A program made the position numbers and the translations under genes. 64,000 nt of DNA from Ailurus styani. Its lineage: Eukaryota; Chordata; Mammalia; Carnivora; Ailuridae. The notes under the pieces are model-generated. The model was not told the DNA's origin, made no database searches, and was given only the letters and a program-made list of their open reading frames with translations. Within the stretch, counting starts at the first letter, position 1. Each line of letters opens with the position of its first letter. Of the stretch, positions 12,382 through 20,541 are shown one piece after another. The stretch spans positions 945,863 through 1,009,862 of the forward strand of contig LNAC01000346.1 in the NCBI GenBank assembly GCA_002007465.1. Direction: 5' to 3'.

Positions 12382-13043
12382 AGCTTTTTGGGGTAAATAA
12401 TCAGCATATATTTATGTAAGGTGTTCAAAACTTGTGGACAAAGCAAGTTTCTATGATAATATACACAGATTGAAAAATATTAAGTGAATGCACTTTAATC
12501 CCCACACAAAACCTGTTCTTGTAAGACTTCACCCCAGAACAAACTCTTGTGTTTGCCTCCCCAGGGCAAGGAGTGATGGGTACTTGACCTTTTTGGTTCC
12601 ACAGAAAGCTGTTAAGCCAGATTTCTGTCTTCAGAGAGGATTTTCTAAATCCTTTCCTTTTCTAGCATTTCAAGAACCAAGCCTGGAGGGCATCTCTGAA
12701 AACATTTTTCCATGTTATAGGAAAGAAACAATTGAGTCTAAGGCTTTCCGTTCTGTGTTGGGAAGTGGTCATGGAGATTGGGGAAAAAAACAGAAGTGAG
12801 AGAGAGAGAGCTTGGAAGTTCCACATACAGGGTTTGGAGCTCAGAACATTCAGAGACACTCGGAATTCACATCTACGCAAATTTTCTTCCTTGGGATTTC
12901 ATCGGAATGTGGCATAAGGCCTAAGATTAAAGTCCACTATTACGTGGCCTTGCTACCTGGGAAAATGGAGAGGGATTTGAATGGCTTAACCACAACTTCC
13001 CCTCCCCACTCCGGATAAAGCCCCTCAGCTTTATAAAACTACC
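12382..13043. other. Unassigned DNA before the U2 fragment
   Basis: Overlapping open frames (12488-12799 plus, 12662-12880 minus, 12732-13018 plus) sit in slightly more GC-rich sequence. None has a recognisable domain, and no consistent splice-bounded exon is visible. I do not call a gene. Confidence 0.35.
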
Positions 13044-13061
13044 TGTTTATCACTAGGACCA
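13044..13061 (+). repeat. Target-site duplication, left copy (U2 insertion)
   Basis: The 18-bp sequence TGTTTATCACTAGGACCA is repeated without mismatch at 13093-13110. It directly abuts the first base of the U2 fragment. This is the signature of L1-machinery insertion. Confidence 0.9.
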
Positions 13062-13092
13062 ATCGCTTCTCGGCCTTTTGGCTAAGATCAAG
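13062..13092 (+). pseudogene. U2 snRNA 5'-end retropseudogene, 3'-truncated
   Basis: The sequence begins ATCGCTTCTCGGCCTTTTGG, the exact 5' end of spliceosomal U2 snRNA. It continues without mismatch to U2 nucleotide 31. Up to nucleotide 34 would match if the shared TGT with the right flank is counted. The rest of U2 (branch-site pairing region, Sm site, stem-loops III-IV) is absent, so no functional RNA can be made. There is no poly(A) tail. Perfect 18-bp direct repeats on both sides indicate reverse transcription and insertion. 3'-truncated U2 pseudogenes of this kind are known in mammals. A proximal U2 promoter element is not visible. Confidence 0.92.
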
Positions 13093-13110
13093 TGTTTATC
13101 ACTAGGACCA
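13093..13110 (+). repeat. Target-site duplication, right copy (U2 insertion)
   Basis: Identical to 13044-13061. Its first three bases (TGT) also equal U2 nucleotides 32-34. The junction is therefore ambiguous by 3 bp, suggesting microhomology at the end of the cDNA. Confidence 0.9.
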
Positions 13111-14021
13111 GGTGGGTTTCCTGGCAGCTCCTGGTACTATTATTCAAATTAGCCAATCATTCCTCTGTGGGAAACAGAGATTACCTTACTCCGCTGATAA
13201 CAGCAAAGCCTGCTTCCCACAGGCCCTGTGTGATAGGTGGTATTCTCTTTTCCCAAACTCTGAGTCCCTGGGACTAATAAACTACTGTCAATCTCATCTA
13301 CCCAGCACTGGGTGTCACATGTTCAGCCATCTCCACCCTAAAGAGGAGAATCCCTCCCTTTTCAACAGGATGAAGAGCTGGCAATTAAAACAAGGAGGCA
13401 TATTAGTCCTATACCAGGCTTTCACATTGCTTCTAAAATTATTCGTTAAATATGTATATCTGATCATATTTTTCCCCAGCTTCCTCTCTTCACTTCAGCC
13501 ACTCTGAGTTTTAAGGTGTTGAGGACACACCATCACTATTTCCCCCCACTTCCAGGCCTTTGGATACAACCTTCCCTCTGCTTCCCCATCATGAGTAAAT
13601 TACTTCTCACTCAGAAATCAGATGAATTATTAATCACTTAGGGAAGTCTTACTTTGAAGCATCAGCCTAAATCAACCTGCTCTTTTAAGCACTATCAAAA
13701 CTTCTAAACCTCCTTTATTTGATGTTATTTATTTTAGGGCTATGCTCTCCCCTCTGACCTCAAATGGTAAGACCACAAAACACAGGGCAGAGACTATGTC
13801 CTCTTCACTGCTATATTCTCAATGTTTTGTCTACAGTAACCTTTCAATATTCAATATCATTGAATTACAATAGAAACAATACAATATCCTCTACAATGGG
13901 AAATGAAATGACTGATGTTACAAATTTAGGAGCTCAGACACCACTAGGAAGCTGGTGTCATAGGATTCCGAGCCAGAGCTACATGGCAATGTACCTCTCC
14001 ACCTGTCTTGGCAAATCCTCA
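13111..14021. other. Unassigned DNA between the U2 fragment and the ERV LTR
   Basis: A 131-codon open frame (13112-13507) starts just after the U2 insertion site and has no recognisable domain, signal peptide or splice context. A short MIR/L2-like word pattern at 13790-13860 is too weak to call. Confidence 0.35.
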
Positions 14022-14347
14022 TGATGTGGTTTTGGAATACAGGTGAGGTTCGGTGGGGTGCAGAAAGAATTCTTGAGACGTCCCTGGTGCAGAATGGTGG
14101 TTTATTAAAGCACGGTGACAGGACCCGTGGGCAGAAAGAACTGCTACACCCGGGTTGTGAGGGTTGGCTGATTATATACTATGGTGTTGGGGGAGGTAAG
14201 GAAAAAGGGAGGTTTCAAAAGGATTTTCATACATAAAGGAAGACTCACAGGATACCTGAGGCCTAGCCATAGTCAAGTTAAGGTTGTTTATCCTTCTAGC
14301 AAGGCATTAACATGAAGACAGTTGGGAACTTCCGGAGGAACATTACA
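14022..14347 (-). mobile_element. Class I ERV 3' LTR
   Basis: Read on the minus strand, the element begins TGTAATGTTCCTCC (14347) and ends near ...CA at 14022, giving about 326 bp. It contains a TATA-like AGTATATAAT (14171-14180) and, about 70 bp downstream, an AATAAA polyadenylation signal (14101-14106). A CTCAAGAATTCTTTCTGC motif typical of gammaretrovirus-like (ERV1) LTRs follows. A polypurine tract directly precedes it, so it is a 3' LTR and not a solo LTR. No second LTR is visible. It does not encode a protein. The family name is not assigned. Confidence 0.78.
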
Positions 14348-14362
14348 GTCTGCCCCCTTTAA
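14348..14362 (-). other. Polypurine tract of the ERV
   Basis: On the minus strand this reads TTAAAGGGGGCAGAC immediately before the LTR's TG. It is the position and composition of the plus-strand primer used in retroviral reverse transcription. Confidence 0.75.
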
Positions 14363-14620
14363 GTACTGTCAGTGGGCTGCAGATTATAAGACATTTAATT
14401 GTATCTACATTTCCTTCTGGAAGCTATTGCTAAGGCTTTTGTAAGTAAACTGAGGGAGACTCAGGTCTTGTAGGATTGCAGACTCTACAAGTTAACTACT
14501 TGTTTTTCCTTTCCTTAGCTTTGGAGCACCCAGGAATGCCTGAGGAATGTCACATATAACCCATGTGGGCGGGAGGGGGGGGCTGTAGGGTGTCAGCTTC
14601 TGCTTTGTCCTCAGCTTGCC
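14363..14620 (-). mobile_element. Possible 3' internal remnant of the ERV
   Basis: The position next to the polypurine tract implies retroviral internal sequence here. No reading frame is recognisable and the far boundary is a guess. A run of G near 14571-14582 lies inside it. Confidence 0.35.
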
Positions 14621-16192
14621 TTCTGTTCCCTCATCACTAATATTTGTAACTAATACTTTTTCTGCAACCTCATTTTCTTTTCTCTTCTTGATATTGTTAT
14701 TGGGAACTTATATTCTGCAGGAGAAAGGTTGCAAAACATTCCTGTTAACATGTCTCTCTGATTTTCTTTCCCTTCAAGCTTTTCCCCTTTCTGCTTCCCA
14801 TTTCCCTCCCTCTCCAGCCCCAGGAAGCCATTTAGTTAAATACTTCTCTACTCTCGGTTTACATATTCAGTGGCCTTTACTGCCAACTTCTTTTCTGAGG
14901 GGAGGGGGGATGTCAATTCTAGGATATCGCCTATAAATTATTATTCATTATCCACCTGAAATACGATGGGCTAAAATATGTATTCGCCTCAAAAAGCAGA
15001 GATTTAAAAACTTCAATTCCCCCGTGGTTACTATTTAATGTACTGTTTTATCAGGTCTAGAAGTAGTATTGCTATATATGATACCTAATAATATATTTTA
15101 ATTGTCATTCATCAAAGTTTTGAACATTATAATTTATATGTATAGTTCTATTATTCTCACATACTTTAAAAAATCAACTCTTCATAAAAATTGTGAGGGA
15201 TAAATAGGGCAAGAACTTTATAGCAATATTTTCCCAATCCAGGCTATACAACTTTCCAGTCTATACATGTGAGTGGAAAGACGTTTGCACTTTCTAATTA
15301 AGACACTGGAGAAAAAAAACCTTTGAGCACACTACAAACCCACAGACACACAAACACACCAAGGCTCTCCTGCTGATTAAATAGATAATAATTCTCTATC
15401 TTATACCAAATTCCCAAAATGAGATCAATATTATATATCCAAATCTTGTTAAAGAATCTTGTGCTTAATGGAAATCTGGAGTGATACTCATATTTTTGCA
15501 TTGTATTATGAAGGAAATTTAACTGATATCATCTGATCATTAAGAACTGGCAAAATTATCTTTTTTCTTTGAGTAAACTAAAAGTAAATGATTAGGGATC
15601 TTATGCCATAACCACACAAGACTTTTTTTGTGCAGTGTTTATCTCTCCAGATCCATAAGTTTCTACAAATTGTGTCCCACATGCATAAGTGCATTTTGAA
15701 AGGAAGGGGAAGTTTTTAAATCCATAGAGTATCAATGTGCATTCCATGCTGAACAATCACTGTTTGTACAACTTGTGTGTTATAAAGCACTTGTACATTA
15801 AAAAGTCTTGGCTTTTAAAATGATTCCTATATGTGGAGCCATTTCCATCTAGGGTTGAACAGGTGAAACAATCAGCATTGTCTTTTTAATTTGTCAATAA
15901 CACATTATTCAGAAAATAAAGTACACAATGTTATTATATCTATCACAATAATAAATCCAAGTTCCAGTTCCTCTTTATATTCCTTTTGAAGATCTTGCCC
16001 AACCTTTTTACCCATTGAAATGATGAGATAATGTATTTTTAAATTCTTTGGAAAAAAAAACAGAATGGAAGAATAGAAGGAAAAGGAACAAAATTTACTA
16101 AGGACTCAACTTTTTTGGGGGGGTGACAGAAAGGGTTTTTAACTGGGAACTTTGCATATAAAAAGTCTTATGAAGACTTGCATATAAAGACT
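14621..16192. other. AT-rich DNA, no recognised feature
   Basis: I see no named repeat or gene. The open frame at 14616-14936 is leucine/serine-rich from pyrimidine-rich DNA and has no domain. At 16150-16191 the words TTGCATATAAA and AAGTCTT/AAGACTT occur twice, a small local duplication next to the L1 boundary. Confidence 0.4.
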
Positions 16193-16542
16193 TTATCATG
16201 ATAAATGTACTCTTTAAACCCCATCCCCTATTTCCACCATCCTCTCACGCACCTCCCTTCTCTTTGTTCTCTATAGTTAAGAGGATGTTTTTGGTTTGTC
16301 TCTCCCTTTTTTCCCCTTTGCTTGTTTTTTCTTTGAGTCTACATATGAGTGAGATCATATGGTATTTGTCTTTCTCTGGCTGACTTATTTTGCTTAACAT
16401 TATACTCTGTAGCTCCATCCATGTTATTGCAAATGGCAAGATTTCATTTTTTTTAATGGCTGAAAAATATTTCATTGTGTATGTATATAAATATAAGCAT
16501 ATCTTCTTTATTCATTCATCTATTGATGGACACTTGGGCTGC
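16193..16542 (-). mobile_element. L1, 3' segment (sense on minus strand) of an inverted L1
   Basis: A minus-strand frame within it (16245-16475) encodes a recognisable L1 ORF2 C-terminus, with KYFSAIKKNEILPFA, TWMELQSIMLSKISQ and EKDKYHMISLICRLK. It continues into the 3' UTR (on the minus strand GGGGTTTAAAGAGTACATTT). Homology stops near 16193, before the expected poly(A). The segment begins at 16542 with GCAGCCCAAGTGTCC, which in the L1 consensus follows directly the end of the plus-strand segment at 19266. Confidence 0.85.
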
Positions 16543-17420
16543 AACAAAATCATTAATGAAAGAGGAGATTAACAACCAACACCAGAGAAATACAAACAAT
16601 TATAACAGAATATAATGAAAACCTATACGCCAACAAATTGGACAAATTAGAAAAAAATAGATAAATCCCCTAGAAATATATACCCTACCAAAACAGAAGC
16701 AGGAAGAAATAGAAAATTTGAACAGTTTGATCACCAGCAATGAAATTCAATCAGTAATCAAAAAACTTCCAAAAAATGAAAGCCCAGGACCAGACGGCTT
16801 CACAGGTGAATTCTAGTGAACACTTAAAGAAGAGTTAATACTCATTCTTCTCAAACTATTCCAAAAAATAAAAGAGGGAGGAAAACTTCCAAATTCATTT
16901 TATGAGGCAGTATCATCCCAGTACCAAAACCAAATAAGGGCACGACAAAAAAAGAGAACTACAGGCCAGTATCTCTCACAAAGATAGACACCAAACTCCT
17001 CAAAAAAAATATTAGCAAACTGAACCCAGCAATGTATTTTTGAAAAATCATACACACGATTTTTTAATGTGGGATTTATTCCCAGGATCCAAGGGTAGTT
17101 TAATATCACAAAACAATTGCTGTGATACATAACATCAATAAGAGACAGGATAAAAACCATATGATCATTTCAACAGATACAGAAAAAGCATTTGACAAAG
17201 TACAATATCCATTAATGATAAAAACCCTCTGCAAAGTAGGTCTAGAGAGAACACACCTCAACATAAAAAAGGCCTTATATGAAAAGCCCACAGCAAATAT
17301 CATATTCACTGGGGGAAAACTGAGAGCTTTTCCCCTAAGATCAGGAACAAGACAAAGATGTCCACTCTCACATGTATTCGCATAGTACTGGAAGTCCTAG
17401 CTACAGCAATTAGACAATAT

Positions 17421-17434
17421 AAAGAAATAAGAGG
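17421..17434 (+). repeat. Target-site duplication of the nested CanSINE
   Basis: AAAGAAATAAGAGG occurs here and again at 17647-17660, on both sides of the SINE inside the L1. No mismatch is seen. Confidence 0.9.
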
Positions 17435-17646
17435 GGGCGCCTGGGTGGCTCGGTGGGTTAAAGCCTCTGCTTTCTGCTCAGGTCATGATCTCAGCGTCAT
17501 GGGATCTAGGCCCGCATCGGGCTCTCTGCTCCGCAGGGAGCCTGCTTCCTCCTCTCCCTGTCTCTCTGCCTGCCTCTCTGCCTACTTGTAATCTCTCTCT
17601 CTGTGTCAAATAAATAAATAAAAATCTTTAAAAAAAAAAAAAAAAA
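17435..17646 (+). mobile_element. CanSINE, young, nested in L1
   Basis: The complete head GGGCGCCTGGGTGGCTCGG is followed by the body and the 'GCCTGCCTCTCTGCCTACTTG' tail. AAATAAATAAATAAAAATCTT and a long A run complete it. A perfect 14-bp target duplication shows a recent insertion, later than the L1 that hosts it. Confidence 0.95.
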
Positions 17647-17761
17647 AAAGAAATAAGAGGCATCCAAATTGGTAAGGAAGAAGTAAAACTCACTATTTGC
17701 AGACAACATGATACTATATATAGAAAATTCCAAAGACTCTACCAAAAACCTGCTAGAACTG
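17646..17761 (+). repeat. Left copy of an exact 116-bp duplication at an N
   Basis: The 116 bases are identical to 17763-17878. The two copies are separated only by one N at 17762. This is most simply an unmerged contig overlap (false duplication) inside L1 sequence. Confidence 0.88.
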
Positions 17762-17762
17762 N

Positions 17763-17878
17763 AAAAGAAATAAGAGGCATCCAAATTGGTAAGGAAGAAG
17801 TAAAACTCACTATTTGCAGACAACATGATACTATATATAGAAAATTCCAAAGACTCTACCAAAAACCTGCTAGAACTG
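17763..17878 (+). repeat. Right copy of an exact 116-bp duplication at an N
   Basis: Identical to 17646-17761. It includes the AAAGAAATAAGAGG target duplication, so that word appears a third time. L1 sequence continues in register after this copy. Confidence 0.88.
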
Positions 17879-18387
17879 ATAAATGAATTTAGTAGAGTTG
17901 CACAATACAAAGTCAATGGACAGAAATCTGTTGAATTTCTATGCACGAATAATACTTCATTATTAGAAGAAAGTGAAAAGAAGAAAAAATTCCATTTACA
18001 ACTGCACAAAAAATAATAAAATATCTAGGAATAAATTTGACCAAAAAGGTGACAGACCTGTACTCTGAAAACTACAAAACACCAATTAAAGAAATTCAAG
18101 ATGATTCACAGAAATGGAAAGGCATACCATGTTTACGGGTTGAAAGAACAAATACTGTTAAAATGTCTATACTATTCAAAGCAATTTACAGATTTAATGC
18201 AATCCCTATCAAAATAACAACAATATTTTTCAAAGAACTTGAATAAATAATCCTAAAAAATTTGCATGGAACCACAAAAAACCTCAAATAGCCAAAGCAA
18301 TATTGAAAAAGCAAAGCAAAACAAAACAAAACATTTCCAGAGTTCAAATTATATTACAAAGTGGTAGAAATTAAAACAATATGGTAC

Positions 18388-18480
18388 TGGCATTTTATAT
18401 ATATATATATGCACACACACACACACATATACATATATATATACATAGACACACACACACATACACACACACACACAGAC
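18388..18480. repeat. Mixed TA/CA microsatellite in L1
   Basis: Alternating ATATAT and CACACA blocks with short interruptions. It creates a run of Cys/Val residues in a minus-strand chance frame. Confidence 0.85.
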
Positions 18481-19266
18481 ATATGGATCAATGGAATAGA
18501 ATAGAAAACCCACAATTATATAGTCAATTAATTTTTGACAAGGAATGAATATAAAATGGGATACACAGTCTCTTGAACAAATGGTGTTTGGAAAACTGGG
18601 CAGCCACATGCAAAGGAATGAAACTAGATTATACCAAGATTTCATTCTTTTTACAGTTGCCCATAAAAAATAAAATTTTGTATATATTTTATACACAAAA
18701 ATAAACTCAAAATGGATTAAAGACATAAATGTAAGGCCTGAAACCATAAAAATACCTGTACTACAGAGAACAGGTAGTAATCTATCTGACATGGGCTGTA
18801 GCAACATTTCTCTAGATATGTCTCCTGAGGCAAGGGAAATAAAGGCAAGATATTAAAAAATGAGCAAAAGATCTGAACAGACATTTCTGCAAAGAAGACA
18901 TCTAGGTGACCAACAGACACATGAAAAGTTGCTCACCATCACTCATTAGCAAGGAAATGCAAATCAAAAGTATGATGAGATAACTTCACACCTATCAGAA
19001 TGGCTAAAATAAAAAACGCAAGAAACAAGTGTTGGTGAGGATGTGGAAAAAAGGAACCCTCATGTACTGTTAGTAGAAGCACAAACTGGTGCAGCCACTG
19101 TGGAAAACACTATGGAGGTCCCTCAAAAGTTAAAAATAGAAATACCCTATGATCCAGGAATCTCACTACTGGGTATTTACCCCTGAAATTCAAAAACACT
19201 AATTCAAAGGCATACATGCATCCTGATGTTTATTGTGGCATTATCTACAATAGCCAAACTATGAAG

Positions 19267-19570
19267 AGGCAAATTTAAAATCAATGTAAATGTACTTACA
19301 CTCAGAGCTCCTGACCTAACTTTGATGGTTCTCTTATGGTCCTTGTCCAGTTATTCCTAGTATGACAGTTATTTTAGTACATGTCGAATTCTTTTTTGCA
19401 AACAGGATGTTTATTATATTCACATTTATACTTCTATATTATTTAATACTGTCTTCAGCACACAGAAGCTTCTCAATAATTATTCGTATTGAACTTGGTT
19501 TATGGATACTGCAAGTTTGAAGTTGTGGAATTTCCAGTTTTCTGCTTCTCATATTGTGAGAGAAATAGAA
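19267..19570. other. Unassigned flank of the L1
   Basis: AT-rich sequence with no feature I can name. A weak MIR-like phrase (ACAGAAGCTTCTCAATAATT) near 19464 is not enough to call. Confidence 0.35.
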
Positions 19571-19580
19571 CAAGACTTTC

Positions 19581-19776
19581 TTTTTTTTTTTTTTTAAGAT
19601 TTTATTTATTTATTAGAGAGAGAAATCACAAGTAGGCAGAGAGGCAGGCAGAGAGAGAGGGGGAAGCAGGCTCCCCGCTGAGCAGAGAGCCCGATGCAGG
19701 GCTTGATCCCAGGACGTTGAGATCATGACCTGAGCTGAAGGCAGAGGTTTAACCCACTGAGCCACCCAGGCACCCC
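19581..19776 (-). mobile_element. CanSINE, young, minus strand
   Basis: A T run and AAGATTTTATTTATTTATT are followed by 'CAAGTAGGCAGAGAGGCAGG' (reverse of the young tail) and finally 'GAGCCACCCAGGCACCC'. A perfect 10-bp target duplication CAAGACTTTC lies at 19571-19580 and 19777-19786. Confidence 0.95.
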
Positions 19777-19889
19777 CAAGACTTTCCCATTCATCCCTTT
19801 AATTAAGGGAATAATCAACTCTTGTTGCTAAATAAGAACATCTGCTCCACAGAGTGGGGATTTGGAGTTACCTTAAAAATATGAACCAA

Positions 19890-20092
19890 GGGCGCCTGGG
19901 TGGCTCAGTGGGTTAAAGCCGCTGCCTTCGGCTCAGGTCATGATCCCAGGGTCCTGGGATCGAGGCCCACATCGGCCTCTCNCTGCTTCCTCCTCTCTCC
20001 TCTCTCTCTGCCTGCCTCTCTGCCTACTTGTAATCTCTCTCTGTGTGTCAAATGAATAAATAAAATCTTTAAAAAAAAAAAAAAAAAGAAAA
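19890..20092 (+). mobile_element. CanSINE, young, with an N and missing body bases
   Basis: The head GGCGCCTGGGTGGCTCAGTG and young tail are present. AAAAATATGAACCAA flanks both sides (19875-19889 and 20093-20107). At 19982 a single N replaces about 15 bases that other copies carry between GGGCTCTC and CTGCTTCC (the TGCTCAGCGGGGAGC part). This is either an assembly gap of wrong size or a small collapsed stretch. Confidence 0.93.
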
Positions 20093-20338
20093 AAAAATAT
20101 GAACCAAATATTTCTGGGCATTCCACCTTATGTTTAACAAAGGAACCTATGTAGAAGGCTGTTCATTAGCATACTTCCTAGAAGGTATATATGGTACAAT
20201 GCCCTTTTGGGGTGATTAATAAATAAAATACATAATGAACTATGTCATTTTATAAATGAAATTGACAAGTCAGTCAGACTCTTAAAATTATTTTAAGTGG
20301 TTCATTTTAATATTAGTTGAAAAAATAGTTTTCTTTTC

Positions 20339-20541
20339 CAAGATTTATTTATTTTAGAGAGAGAGAGAGACAGAGAGCAGGGTGGGAGGAGCAGAGGGAG
20401 AGAGATTCTCAAGCCGACTCACTGGAGCATAGAGCACCCATGCAGGGCACAATGAGGTGCTCGATCTCCTGACCCTGAGATCATTACCTGAGCCGAAACC
20501 AGTACTCAGATGCTTAGCCAAATGAGACACCTAGGCACCCC
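20339..20541 (-). mobile_element. CanSINE, older
   Basis: Reads AAGATTTATTTATTTTAGAG, a GA tract, 'GACCCTGAGATCATTACCTG', then 'GACACCTAGGCACCCC'. Several substitutions in the head and imperfect flanking repeats (about GTTGAAAAAATAG and AGTAGAAAAAAA) indicate age. Confidence 0.88.

Larger units (their letters stand above)
16543..19266 (+). mobile_element. L1, inverted 5' segment (ORF2 RT to near C-terminus)
   Basis: It starts in ORF2 upstream of the reverse transcriptase. The frame at 17122-17385 has the RT signature '[21 protein letters not shown]'. Later frames read '[20 protein letters not shown]' and '[13 protein letters not shown]'. The segment ends in the region before 'TAGCCAAACTATGAAG'. 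The catalytic FADD box has become FADN (near 17811-17826), and stops and frameshifts are frequent, so it is dead. No endonuclease domain or ORF1 is present. A CanSINE and an N-gap duplication interrupt it. Confidence 0.88.

Noticed and set aside
13112..13507. 131-codon plus-strand open frame next to the U2 fragment
   Set aside because: No domain or splice structure is seen, and its position beside the retropseudogene is coincidental.
17506..18009. 167-codon minus-strand open frame
   Set aside because: It is made of reversed SINE, reversed L1 and the duplicated block across the N. The internal repeat in the protein is the assembly duplication.
18349..18807. 152-codon minus-strand open frame with Cys/Val repeats
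   Set aside because: It is antisense to L1 ORF2, and the Cys/Val run is the CA/TA microsatellite.
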